DNA from: Methanoculleus sp. UBA430
GTDB lineage: Archaea > Halobacteriota > Methanomicrobia > Methanomicrobiales > Methanoculleaceae
Assembly: GCF_002506585.1 (NCBI RefSeq)
Contig: NZ_DAXW01000001.1
Location: 64,094 to 86,856, forward strand
Direction of reading: 5' to 3'
Length of the DNA: 22,763 nucleotides
Shown here piece by piece: positions 1 through 6,565 of the stretch. Position 1 is the stretch's first letter; each line of letters opens with the position of its first letter. The notes below the pieces were generated by a model that did not search any database, was not told where the DNA came from, and worked only from the letters and a program-made list of their open reading frames with translations. Position numbers and translations under genes: made by a program.

Positions 1-40
1 GTGGACCGTGGTGGCTATCGCCACGCGGGGGGTGGGGACC

Positions 41-63
41 GGGGAGGGGGTCTCCCCCTCCCC
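41..63. repeat. perfect 10-bp GC hairpin
   Basis: GGGGAGGGGG at 41-50 is followed by a 3-base loop and its exact reverse complement at 54-63. No T-tract follows on either side within 20 bases, so it is not a classic terminator on its own. A smaller 5-bp hairpin sits just before it at 11-24. Confidence 0.6.
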
Positions 64-310
64 GCACGCGGCACGGCACTCCTCAGGGCACCCCGCCCGG
101 CCTCCTCCCCGGACTGGCAGGCAAGCGGGAACACACGGAGGGGATCGCAGATTCCGGGGTGTTGTTTCATAGGGCACTACCCGGGTGGCAATCTCAGCGA
201 CACCTCAGGCTCCGCCACATCGCCCCTCCCCAGTAGTCCGACCGCCAGCGAACCCAGAGATCCCCGGGTCCGTGGCACCGTCCCGTACCCGAAAAACTGC
301 TCGACAAAAG

Positions 311-330
311 CAGAACAAAACAAAAAATTA
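311..330 (-). terminator. oligo-T terminator of the S-layer-type gene
   Basis: On the minus strand, about 17 bases after the stop codon at 345-347, the transcript runs into six T's (A's at 322-327) and then further short T-runs (317-320). Archaeal RNA polymerase terminates at oligo-T without needing a hairpin, so this is the likely 3' end. Confidence 0.55.
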
Positions 331-344
331 GGGTTGGTTAGGGT

Positions 345-2657
345 TTAGTCCCGACGAAGGACCAGGAAGGCAACCGCACCAAGACCGGCGAGAGCAAGGA
401 GTGCTCCGAATCCGGGGGTGGTGGTCGGGGTAGCCTGGGTGGTCGTGGTGGTGGTCGGGGTGGTCTCAGTGCCGGTGGGGGCCGTGGTCACGTTGCCCGT
501 GGGCTGCGTGGTCGGCTGACCCTCGACTACGTTGAAGATCGTGGTTGCGGTCTGACCGGCATCGATGGACTCGACCGTGACGATGTACTGGTCGACCTTG
601 AAGCCGGTTCCGTCGACTTCGAAGGACCAGGTGTTCATGCCGTCACCCTGCTGGATGATTGCAGAGCCACCGACGCCGGAGAAGGTGGAACCCTCGGTCT
701 TCTGGCCCGGCTGGAACGCAGCGGAGGTGACCTCAACATTCAGCGTGTCACCGACCGCAAGGTTCGTGGTTCCGGAGATCGTGAATTTGCTGCCCGCAGC
801 CTTGTCGCCGATCGGGTCGATGAAGAGCTGGGGCTCAGCGATAACGAACGTGAGCTTCACGTAGGTGTCCGGAATGTTCGGGGAGTCGAGAGCGGCAATC
901 AGCGCGGACGCCGCGGCGGGTGCCTGCAGGCTGGTGAGTTTCACAGTGGTTATGCTGGGTCCCGAGATCGTTCCATTGGAGTTCCAGTTGATTGATCCAG
1001 CATCACCAGTCTTAACACCCATCGGGTGCTGGACGACGACGAAGTACTGGCCTGGAGCGAGATCGTCGGTTTCGACGTCGTCTTCGAAGGTGCCGTCGGA
1101 CTCAATAGACGGGGATAGAACGGCCAGTGTACCGTCCGTTGCACCATAGTAGTTCTTACCGAAGATCCAGATGAACACGTTGTCCGGGTTGCCCTGTGCG
1201 GTTCCGGAGATCGTCAGGTCGTTTCCTCTTGCGACGGTGGCGCCGCTCGTGGTCGCGCTGATGAACCCGGATCTGAGCGATACGGAGACCGTGTCGTACT
1301 TGGCGCTGGAAAGCTTGTCCTTGTTTACGTTCTTCGAGACAGCGTAGATCGTGTAACTGCCGGCATCAATGTTGCGGGTGGTGGCGGCGGTGTTCCACTT
1401 GTACGACCAGGTGTCGTCAGCTTCGACGCTTACCGGGTAGGGTGTTGTGTCTGTTACGTTCGTTGGATTGACACCGTCTCTATCGAGGTTCGGGCCGGTC
1501 ATGAAGAGATAGACCGTCTCACCCTCGGTGTTGGTTCCAGAGAGGGTAACTTCCTCACCGATGTAGTAGGTGCCGGTGCCGGACGACGTGACGGTGACAC
1601 TGCCCGCTTCAACCTTCACCCTGACATCGTCGGACTTGTCGCCAGGCGCAAGCTCTTTGACCTCAATGGTGTAGGTCTTCGCATCAGTCGATCCAGTGGT
1701 GTTGAACTCGATAGACCGGGTGCCGCTGGCAGTGGTATTAATGATCGCGCCGTTAGCGGCGGCGTTCATACTGCCGGGCATCACACCGATCTGGCCGGGT
1801 ACGATCATCGGGGTGGTATAACCGGAGCCCGCGGTGGTCGTGACGTTCAGGAGATACCCCCTGTTCGACTCGCCGGTGATCGTCACGGTGAACCCGCTGT
1901 TGCGGATGACGGTGTCCTTGCTGGCTGTGATGGCAAGCGACCCAGTGGTGACCTCAAAGGTCACGGAGCTGGTGCTGTAACCCTTGTCGTAAAGTGCACT
2001 GCCGGACTTCCAAACCCCCTGAGCGGTGTAGGTACCCGTCGTAGCGTTTCTCAGAGAGATTAGTGCAGTGTCCGCCTTCTGGGTGCCGCTAAGATCCACA
2101 TTGAGGGGCACACCCTCAAACGTCGTCACCGTACCGCCGGCAGGTGTGGTAACCCGGACCTCTACATTAGCGGCCCCCGCCGGAAGAGTTCCGACGTTGT
2201 GCTGGATCTGGAACCGGATGTCCTGTCCCCGGGTTACAGATTTCCCGTTCACAGAAGTGGTTCCACTTCCCTGCAGAACATCAAGGCTCACCGAGGGAAC
2301 CTCAACGAGAACGGTCCCGAGGGCTGCACTCTGGTTGGTGAACGGGGGCGCAGTGAAAGCATACCAGGCTCCGGTCGAAGACCCAACTGCCGATGAGGTC
2401 AGATCGAAATCCGAGACGTTGGCTACCGCGATAGTCTTGCCAACAGTCGCGCTGGTCGCACTTGAGACACTGCTGTACCAGACCAGAGTCCCGGCAGTGC
2501 CAGGTCCTGGACTGCCAAACAGAGAATCTACATCGAGGTCGTCCTCGCCTACATAGATTGTATCGCCATCGCTAATACTCCGTGCCGCAGCCGGTGCAAC
2601 GACCAGCGCAGCCACGAGGATCATGGCGACAACCATCAATTTTGTCATACTCTTCAT
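345..2657 (-). CDS. S-layer-type surface glycoprotein with PGF-CTERM anchor
   Basis: Predicted 770-residue secreted protein. The N-terminus is a Sec signal peptide (MKSMTKLMVV, a hydrophobic stretch, then PAAAR near residue 26). The body is made of beta-rich, Thr/Ser/Gly-rich repeats with many N-X-S/T sequons, as expected for an N-glycosylated surface protein. Residues about 715-747 form a Thr/Pro linker, followed by PGF (748-750), a hydrophobic segment and a final RRD. That is the PGF-CTERM signal, which archaeosortase A processes and replaces with a lipid anchor. The overall architecture matches DUF3821/S-layer glycoproteins of Methanomicrobiales (family recalled, not searched). I chose the start at 2657 because GGAGGT lies 5 bases upstream of it, while an in-frame ATG at 2681 has no such site and would add eight polar residues before the signal peptide. 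Its own strong AT-rich promoter and monocistronic setting fit an abundant cell-envelope protein. Confidence 0.85.
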   Translation of the reverse strand: MKSMTKLMVVAMILVAALVVAPAAARSISDGDTIYVGEDDLDVDSLFGSPGPGTAGTLVWYSSVSSATSATVGKTIAVANVSDFDLTSSAVGSSTGAWYAFTAPPFTNQSAALGTVLVEVPSVSLDVLQGSGTTSVNGKSVTRGQDIRFQIQHNVGTLPAGAANVEVRVTTPAGGTVTTFEGVPLNVDLSGTQKADTALISLRNATTGTYTAQGVWKSGSALYDKGYSTSSVTFEVTTGSLAITASKDTVIRNSGFTVTITGESNRGYLLNVTTTAGSGYTTPMIVPGQIGVMPGSMNAAANGAIINTTASGTRSIEFNTTGSTDAKTYTIEVKELAPGDKSDDVRVKVEAGSVTVTSSGTGTYYIGEEVTLSGTNTEGETVYLFMTGPNLDRDGVNPTNVTDTTPYPVSVEADDTWSYKWNTAATTRNIDAGSYTIYAVSKNVNKDKLSSAKYDTVSVSLRSGFISATTSGATVARGNDLTISGTAQGNPDNVFIWIFGKNYYGATDGTLAVLSPSIESDGTFEDDVETDDLAPGQYFVVVQHPMGVKTGDAGSINWNSNGTISGPSITTVKLTSLQAPAAASALIAALDSPNIPDTYVKLTFVIAEPQLFIDPIGDKAAGSKFTISGTTNLAVGDTLNVEVTSAAFQPGQKTEGSTFSGVGGSAIIQQGDGMNTWSFEVDGTGFKVDQYIVTVESIDAGQTATTIFNVVEGQPTTQPTGNVTTAPTGTETTPTTTTTTQATPTTTPGFGALLALAGLGAVAFLVLRRD

Positions 2658-2662
2658 ACTAT

Positions 2663-2668
2663 ACCTCC
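2663..2668 (-). promoter_or_regulatory. ribosome binding site fixing the S-layer start
   Basis: The minus strand reads GGAGGT, 5 bases before the ATG at 2657. This strong Shine-Dalgarno sequence decides between the ATG codons at 2657 and 2681. Confidence 0.75.
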
Positions 2669-2761
2669 ATTGTGATGACATGAGGGAGTGTGAACGCGAG
2701 GTACTCGACAGACGTCGAATACGGGTTCACCACGCTCTATACTCCGAATCACGGAATATGT

Positions 2762-2774
2762 CACAATATTTGTG
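2762..2774. repeat. palindrome downstream of the S-layer TATA box
   Basis: CACAA-TAT-TTGTG is a perfect 5-bp inverted repeat with a 3-base spacer. It lies between the TATA box (2781-2791) and the expected transcription start (about 2757-2762) on the minus strand, which is where an archaeal repressor would block the polymerase. Operator function is inferred from position only. Confidence 0.4.
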
Positions 2775-2780
2775 GAACAC

Positions 2781-2795
2781 TTATTATATCCTTTG
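2781..2795 (-). promoter_or_regulatory. promoter (BRE/TATA) of the S-layer-type gene
   Basis: The minus strand reads AAAGGATATAATAA, a purine-rich BRE-like part followed by an A/T box. A start about 25 bases downstream would give a 5' leader of about 100 bases containing the strong ribosome binding site. A long leader contrasts with the apparently leaderless genes elsewhere in the window. Confidence 0.5.
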
Positions 2796-2910
2796 TGGTC
2801 GACCGGGTATCCGACGTCCCTGATAGGCACCACAACACGGGAAAACGCCCCGAATACGCCAGGATCATGCTTCATTCCCGGATCACCGGGTTTCATTACT
2901 GTGTGAGAAT

Positions 2911-2937
2911 AAAAATGTTACCCCGGCCAAACCGGGG
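2911..2937 (-). terminator. hairpin plus T-tract, minus strand
   Basis: CCCCGG (2921-2926) pairs with CCGGGG (2932-2937) around a 5-base loop. On the minus strand this hairpin is followed after five bases by five T's (2915-2911). It looks like an intrinsic terminator for something transcribed leftward from the GC-rich block. On the plus strand the same A/T bases could instead act as a weak TATA box. Confidence 0.4.
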
Positions 2938-3090
2938 AGCGCCCGACCATACGGACCTTTCATCCCCGCCTGTTCTCCCGCGCCGCACCCGTGCGGCCGC
3001 ACCACCCGCGGCAGGCACCGCCCCAGCCCGGGAAGCACCCCGGGTGCCTGCCCCACGCACCCCGGCGACGGTGCCACATGCCGGAGCATG

Positions 3091-3096
3091 TATATA
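3091..3096 (+). promoter_or_regulatory. TATA box upstream of thyA
   Basis: TATATA would place transcription at about 3117-3121 and give thyA a leader of about 30 bases. The box is symmetrical and could equally serve a leftward transcript. A weaker box (TTTTCTATCC, 3121-3130) lies about 25 bases before the thyA start and would give a leaderless message. No Shine-Dalgarno sequence is visible before the thyA ATG, which favours the second box for thyA. Confidence 0.45.
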
Positions 3097-3150
3097 GGAG
3101 ACCACCTCTAGTGCGGAGACTTTTCTATCCCGGCCGGCCAACTACTCTCC

Positions 3151-3876
3151 ATGCGGATCATTCGGGCCCCCACGCTCGCACGGGCACACGAACTGGCGGT
3201 CAGGACCGTCCTCGAGAAGGGATGGGTGCTGGAGACCGAGAACGACGAGGCGACGATCGAGTGCGAGGAGCTCGCGCTCGACGTGGAGTCGCCGGGAAGC
3301 GAGCCGATGGCGAGCCCCGCCTCCCGGTTCCAGAAGCGGTTCCTGGATGCCTACGCCGAGAACCTCCTCTCCGGCTCCGACGCCAAGTTCGAGTACGACT
3401 ATCACCGGCGGCTCTTCGACTGGGGCGAACGGCTCAGCGCCAGGGGCGAAGACGTCCACGTCGACCAGATCGCCTACATCGTCCGGAAACTCATCTCCGC
3501 CGCGAACTCCCGGCGGGCGGTCGCGGTCACCTGGAACCCGGTCGTCGACGAGAACCTCGACGACTGCCCCTGCCTGCAGCTCGTCCAGTGCCTCCTCCGG
3601 GACGGGAAACTCCAGATGAAGGTCGTCTTCCGGAGCAATGACATCCTCTCCGCCGCCGGCTCGAACATGTACGCGCTGGTCCACCTCCAGAAGGCGATCG
3701 CGGACGAACTTGGCGTGCCCTGCGGGCGCTACACCCACATCGCGCTTGTCCCCCATGTGTACTTCCGGCGGGATATGAACGATATCCCGGCATTTTGCAG
3801 ATCCGGAACCGAGATCCAGCCTGTTGCCGAGGTCTGCCGGGCCTGCGGAAAGTGCTCCCGCGCCTCAAAAGTGTGA
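3151..3876 (+). CDS. thyA: archaeal-type thymidylate synthase (ThyA family)
   Basis: Predicted 241-residue cytosolic protein of the ThyA/dCMP-hydroxymethylase fold, in the short archaeal form (bacterial ThyA is about 264). The nucleophile loop DDCPCLQLVQ (138-147) carries the catalytic Cys, C141, of the P-C-x-Q motif. It is followed by FRSNDILSAAGSN (160-172), the counterpart of the RSND...N phosphate/uracil-binding segment, and GRYTHIALVPHVYFRRD (192-208), the HxY region. In the known family this enzyme methylates dUMP; methanogens would use a tetrahydromethanopterin-type C1 carrier instead of folate. The C-terminal 26 residues carry four Cys (C216, C229, C232, C235), which is odd for ThyA. 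The ATG at 3151 is chosen because the conserved N-terminus (MRIIRAPTL) starts there. Upstream is non-coding and tRNA-Gln follows. Substrate choice between dUMP and dCMP cannot be settled by eye. Confidence 0.87.
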   Translation: MRIIRAPTLARAHELAVRTVLEKGWVLETENDEATIECEELALDVESPGSEPMASPASRFQKRFLDAYAENLLSGSDAKFEYDYHRRLFDWGERLSARGEDVHVDQIAYIVRKLISAANSRRAVAVTWNPVVDENLDDCPCLQLVQCLLRDGKLQMKVVFRSNDILSAAGSNMYALVHLQKAIADELGVPCGRYTHIALVPHVYFRRDMNDIPAFCRSGTEIQPVAEVCRACGKCSRASKV

Positions 3877-3890
3877 CCCCGGGGCGTCAG

Positions 3891-3899
3891 GTTAATTAG
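3891..3899 (+). promoter_or_regulatory. TATA-like box of tRNA-Gln
   Basis: GTTAATTAG lies about 35 bases before the mature tRNA 5' end, the spacing expected for an archaeal tRNA promoter with a short leader. Confidence 0.4.
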
Positions 3900-3928
3900 G
3901 AACTACACACAACATTTTAGAGCCCAAT

Positions 3929-4001
3929 AGCCCGGTAGTGTAGAGGTCAATCATGCAAGGCTCTGGACCTTGCGACAGCAGTTCGAATCTGCTCCGGGCT
4001 A
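3929..4001 (+). tRNA. tRNA-Gln (anticodon CTG)
   Basis: Full cloverleaf of 73 bases. The acceptor stem AGCCCGG pairs perfectly with CCGGGCT, with discriminator A at 4001. The anticodon stem CAAGG/CCTTG closes the loop CTCTGGA, so the anticodon is CTG, reading CAG. The T stem AGCAG/CTGCT closes TTCGAAT. CCA is not encoded. A T-tract follows at 4010-4014. It lies between thyA and the TIM-barrel gene on the same strand. Confidence 0.95.
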
Positions 4002-4009
4002 CTCGAACC

Positions 4010-4014
4010 TTTTT
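4010..4014 (+). terminator. T-tract after tRNA-Gln
   Basis: Five T's, 9 bases past the discriminator base, the usual archaeal tRNA terminator. The next gene starts 28 bases later, so some read-through into it is possible. Confidence 0.5.
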
Positions 4015-4042
4015 CTCAACAGCATACACCGGGGGGCGATAT

Positions 4043-4873
4043 ATGGCTGATTACAATCTCGGCTGCACCGTGCAGCTCGACGACGAACAAACGCTCGCCC
4101 TGCTTGCCGGACTCTACAAAGTGGGCAGGATCCGGCATATCCAGGTCCAGGCCGTCCCGCTTCCCAGGCCCTTCTTCAGTGAGAGCCTCGAGAGGGTCGC
4201 CGCGACCGGCATCCCTTCGGTCGTCCACGCACCCCACCACAGCCACGGCGTCAACCCCTGCGCCCCCGCGGCCTACGAAGACCGGCCGGCGGCGGATATC
4301 AAGGAGCATATCGAGCTTGCCATGAGCCAGGCCCTCGAAGCCGCCGACGTCCTCGGCGCAGAGACGATCGTCCTCCACGCAGGAAGATATGAACCGGGCG
4401 GGCGCTCCGCCGCCGTGGAAGAATTCTCCCGCTTCCTCGACACCTGGGCCGACCCCCGGCTCACCCTCGAGAACCTTCCTTCGGTCTACGCCGGCTACCC
4501 GCTCCTCGGGAACACCGCCGGAGAACTCGCGACCCTTGCGGGCGGCAAGATGACCCGGTTCTGCCTCGACTTCCCGCACCTCGCCTGCACCGCAAATCAC
4601 CGCCAACTCTCGTTTGCAGCGGAACTGGAGCGGTTCAAGACCCTTAACGTGGCCCTCCACCACCTCTCGAACCTGCGGTGCGGCTCGATCACCGACGAGC
4701 ACCTCGAACTCGACCACCCCGACGGCGGCCTCGACCTCGCGGCGGTCTTCTCCCGGCTCCGGCGGCACCCCGCCGTCCCGGTGACACTCGAGTACAAGCA
4801 GGATGTCCCGGAGGTCTACGCCCGGCAGGTGCGGGTCTTTGCCGGTCTCTGGGAAGACCATGCCGGGAACTGA
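4043..4873 (+). CDS. TIM-barrel protein, xylose isomerase/AP-endonuclease-2 superfamily
   Basis: Predicted 276-residue soluble protein. Candidate metal ligands sit at the ends of predicted strands in the order typical of the superfamily: VVHAPHHSHG (H62, H65, H66), TIVLHAGRYE (H112), LTLENLP (E143), FCLDFPHLA (D176, H179), ALHHLSN (H206, H207), ITDEHLELDH (D219, H225) and VTLEYK (E250). This suggests a divalent-metal sugar isomerase/epimerase or an endonuclease IV-like enzyme; the substrate cannot be told. The ATG at 4043 is chosen because it follows a G-run (4031-4036). An earlier in-frame ATG at 3953 lies inside tRNA-Gln and is ruled out. It is followed by the toxin-antitoxin pair, which has its own promoter, so no operon partner hints at its role. 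Confidence 0.8.
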   Translation: MADYNLGCTVQLDDEQTLALLAGLYKVGRIRHIQVQAVPLPRPFFSESLERVAATGIPSVVHAPHHSHGVNPCAPAAYEDRPAADIKEHIELAMSQALEAADVLGAETIVLHAGRYEPGGRSAAVEEFSRFLDTWADPRLTLENLPSVYAGYPLLGNTAGELATLAGGKMTRFCLDFPHLACTANHRQLSFAAELERFKTLNVALHHLSNLRCGSITDEHLELDHPDGGLDLAAVFSRLRRHPAVPVTLEYKQDVPEVYARQVRVFAGLWEDHAGN

Positions 4874-4893
4874 ACCCACGCCCCCACCGCGGG

Positions 4894-4904
4894 AAACGTT
4901 AATG
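4894..4904 (+). promoter_or_regulatory. promoter of mntA-hepT
   Basis: AAACGTTAATG is the most A/T-rich box in the gap. A start about 25 bases downstream would leave a leader of about 30 bases, ending with GGTGAG shortly before the GTG start at 4955. Confidence 0.4.
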
Positions 4905-4954
4905 TGGGAGCGATCCCCATCTAGAACTACGGGCATGCCCCGGGGTGAGAGCAC

Positions 4955-5341
4955 GTGAATCCTTCTGTCCAGCAGGCGCTTGAACGGATGAGAACCGTTG
5001 AGGGGTTCGAGAAAGTCCGCTTCATCATCCTCTATGGCTCCGTTGCCGATGGGCAGGCAAAAGCAGGGTCTGATGTCGACCTCTGCATCTATTACGACGG
5101 TGATCGCGAGGAGGCGTCCCGATTCCGGTTTGCGGTACTCTCCGAACTCTGCGACGACCGCTACGACATCCAGATCTTCTCCCACCTGCCCCTCTACGTC
5201 CGGACGGAAGTCCTCCGCGGAAAGGTGATCTACTGCCCCGACGAGCGGTTCCTCTACGACCTTGCATACCAAACAATCCGGGAGTTCGATGATTTTAAGC
5301 ACCGGTTGTATGATTACATCGGCAAAGAGGCAATGGCGTGA
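4955..5341 (+). CDS. mntA: MntA-type minimal nucleotidyltransferase (antitoxin of an MNT/HEPN pair)
   Basis: Predicted 128-residue soluble protein of the DNA polymerase-beta-like nucleotidyltransferase superfamily. The signature G-S-x10-D-x-D is seen as YGSV...GSDVDL: G28, S29, then D40 and D42, with D71 in YDIQIF as the probable third metal-binding Asp. In the known MntA/HepT modules this enzyme adds AMP units to a Tyr of the HEPN toxin and so silences it. The GTG start at 4955 follows a GGTGAG ribosome site. It overlaps hepT by 4 bases (GTGA), so the two are translationally coupled. All catalytic residues appear intact. Alone, a domestic nucleotidyltransferase role would be possible; the hepT partner makes the toxin-antitoxin reading much more likely. 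Confidence 0.87.
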   Translation: MNPSVQQALERMRTVEGFEKVRFIILYGSVADGQAKAGSDVDLCIYYDGDREEASRFRFAVLSELCDDRYDIQIFSHLPLYVRTEVLRGKVIYCPDERFLYDLAYQTIREFDDFKHRLYDYIGKEAMA

Positions 5342-5772
5342 CAGGAGGCGTCCGCGATACGGCAATTCGTATCAAACTCCAGGAGATGGCCGAGAGTGTC
5401 GATATGGTCGAAGAGCACCTCCCCGACTCAGCCGATTCGTTCCGGCAGCTCGGCATCGTAAAAGACGGCATATACAAACGCACCGAATATTCCATCGAGA
5501 ACGTCTATGATATATGCGCAATCCTGAATGCTGACCTCCACCTCGGTGTCCCCGGTACGGATGAAGATATCCTTGAGAACCTCGTGTTGCACGAGGTGCT
5601 CGCCCCGGCGATCCGGCAGAATCTGAAGGCAATGAAGGGATTCCGGAACATTGTTGTGTACCACTACGGGGCAATCGATGATGATCTTGCCTTCTCGATC
5701 CTGAAGGTGCATATCGATGACTTTTCTCTCTTCAGGCGGGAAGTTGAACGCTTCCTGCAGTCGGTTGCGTGA
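5338..5772 (+). CDS. hepT: HepT-like HEPN (DUF86) RNase toxin
   Basis: Predicted 144-residue all-helical protein of the HepT/DUF86 branch of HEPN. Supporting signs are the N-terminal helix with SVDMVEEHLPD, the middle VYDICAILN segment typical of the family, and the C-terminal block GFRNIVVYHYGAIDDD (101-116). That block is the place of the RNase motif R-X4-H-X-Y. Here R103 and Y110 are kept, but the usual His position (108) is Tyr and a His follows one place later (H109), giving R-X5-H-Y. HEPN motifs with R-X4-6-H are known, so activity is not excluded. The GTG start overlaps the mntA stop. Its neighbour to the right is convergent. Confidence 0.85.
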   Translation: MTGGVRDTAIRIKLQEMAESVDMVEEHLPDSADSFRQLGIVKDGIYKRTEYSIENVYDICAILNADLHLGVPGTDEDILENLVLHEVLAPAIRQNLKAMKGFRNIVVYHYGAIDDDLAFSILKVHIDDFSLFRREVERFLQSVA

Positions 5773-5783
5773 CGGGCCATGAG

Positions 5784-5799
5784 CCGGTGTCACAACCGG
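5784..5799. terminator. hairpin between convergent genes
   Basis: CCGGT (5784-5788) and ACCGG (5795-5799) form a 5-bp stem in the 37-base gap between hepT (+) and the DUF1614 gene (-). There is no T-tract, so it is at best a weak shared terminator. Confidence 0.25.
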
Positions 5800-5809
5800 T
5801 CGATGCCCC

Positions 5810-6544
5810 TCACGCCAGCAGCGCCGCGATGATCCCGGTTAAAAAGATTCCATCGAACGTCCCCGCCCCGCCGATGCTCGCCATCGGCGCTCCCAGTTCC
5901 CCGATACGATCGAGGTTCAAGAGGTCCGCCCCGATCAGGGTCCCGAGCGTCCCGCTCACATAGGCGATGATCACCGCCGCGCCCGGAACACCCCCCGCAA
6001 AGAGCGAGAGGATCAGGGCCGCAAAGAGCGCCGCGAGCGGCGGGATGAAGAACGGTGTCGCGATCCCGAGCCCCGGCACCGGGCGGGCGACGAGTTTTGT
6101 TGTGACCGTCACGATCCCGACCCCGAGGAGAGCGAGCCCGAGGAGCAGGTAACCCCCGCTGAGCAGGACCGAGTCGTAGAGCAGGTAGAGCGATATCGCC
6201 ACCGGGATGAGGGCCCCACCGACGTTGACCGCGAGGACCGTCCTTGATACCGGCTGCGGGATGCGGTAGAGCCGCCCGTACATAGCGACGTAGCGATCGG
6301 AGATCGGCGTCGCCGACCGGCTCTCCAGCGTCCTGACGGGGATGTTGATGAAACTCCCGAAAAGGGTCAGGAAGAGGATGAAGAGCACCTGCCACCATGA
6401 AAACCCGAGCCTCGCAAACGTCGCCCCGATCACCGTCAGAAAGAGGATCGGGAAGATAACGACGGCGAAGAGGAAGAGGACGAGCATCCCGAAGAGGAGG
6501 AGGAGGAACAGGGGAGAGAAGGGGTTGAAGACGACCCGGTCCAT
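5810..6544 (-). CDS. DUF1614 family integral membrane protein
   Basis: Predicted 244-residue protein with about six or seven membrane segments: residues about 10-40 (two), 48-68, 100-130, 130-150, 160-195 and 225-244. The soluble loop after the third segment contains NIPVRTLESR, and the later region holds GADLLNLDRI, IGGAGTFDGIF, features I associate with archaeal DUF1614 proteins. The function is unknown. The gene follows flpA by 21 bases on the same strand, but a TATA-like box (6568-6575) overlapping the flpA stop lies 28 bases before its ATG. It may thus be transcribed both with nop5-flpA and from its own leaderless start. Confidence 0.75.
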   Translation of the reverse strand: MDRVVFNPFSPLFLLLLFGMLVLFLFAVVIFPILFLTVIGATFARLGFSWWQVLFILFLTLFGSFINIPVRTLESRSATPISDRYVAMYGRLYRIPQPVSRTVLAVNVGGALIPVAISLYLLYDSVLLSGGYLLLGLALLGVGIVTVTTKLVARPVPGLGIATPFFIPPLAALFAALILSLFAGGVPGAAVIIAYVSGTLGTLIGADLLNLDRIGELGAPMASIGGAGTFDGIFLTGIIAALLA

Positions 6545-6565
6545 ATCAAGAAGTTACCCTTCCCA

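Larger units (their letters stand above)
1..344. other. gene-free stretch at the left edge
   Basis: I see no convincing gene here. The only open frame running through it has irregular, Pro/Arg/Ser-rich composition and no recognisable family. The stretch lies downstream of the S-layer-type gene that ends at 345. It contains a perfect GC hairpin at 41-63, a smaller one at 11-24 (GTGGC/GCCAC, loop TATC) and an A-rich end at 305-330 that reads as T-tracts on the minus strand. It could be an intergenic spacer or part of an RNA gene whose other end is outside the window. Confidence 0.5.
2658..3150. other. long gene-free region, part AT-rich and part GC-rich and structured
   Basis: No open frame here looks coding. 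Positions 2658-2920 are AT-rich and hold the S-layer promoter and leader. Positions 2921-3085 switch abruptly to very high GC and contain several inverted repeats: CCCCGG/CCGGGG at 2921-2937, GTGCGGCCGCAC near 2989-3001, and GGCAGGCACC/GGTGCCTGCC at 3010-3019 and 3043-3052. Two TATA-like boxes flank the GC-rich block, one at about 2907-2915 and a TATATA at 3091-3096. The block may be a structured RNA gene; I do not recognise its family. Confidence 0.45.

Noticed and set aside
328..347. Telomere-like TTAGGG/GGTTA repeats
   Set aside because: Only two or three imperfect units at the end of a gene in what looks like a circular archaeal chromosome; chance similarity.
1..348. Open frame at the left edge
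   Set aside because: Irregular composition, no start signal, and it ends in the terminator region of the S-layer gene. A gene end cannot be fully excluded because the left flank is missing.
420..520. Short tandem GGT/GGTC-like repeats
   Set aside because: They encode the Thr/Pro-rich linker of the S-layer protein, so they reflect protein composition rather than a DNA repeat element.
4016..5365. 449-codon open frame on the minus strand
   Set aside because: It lies opposite the TIM-barrel and mntA genes, both of which have clear motifs. Its translation is Val/Glu/Gly-rich without recognisable folds.
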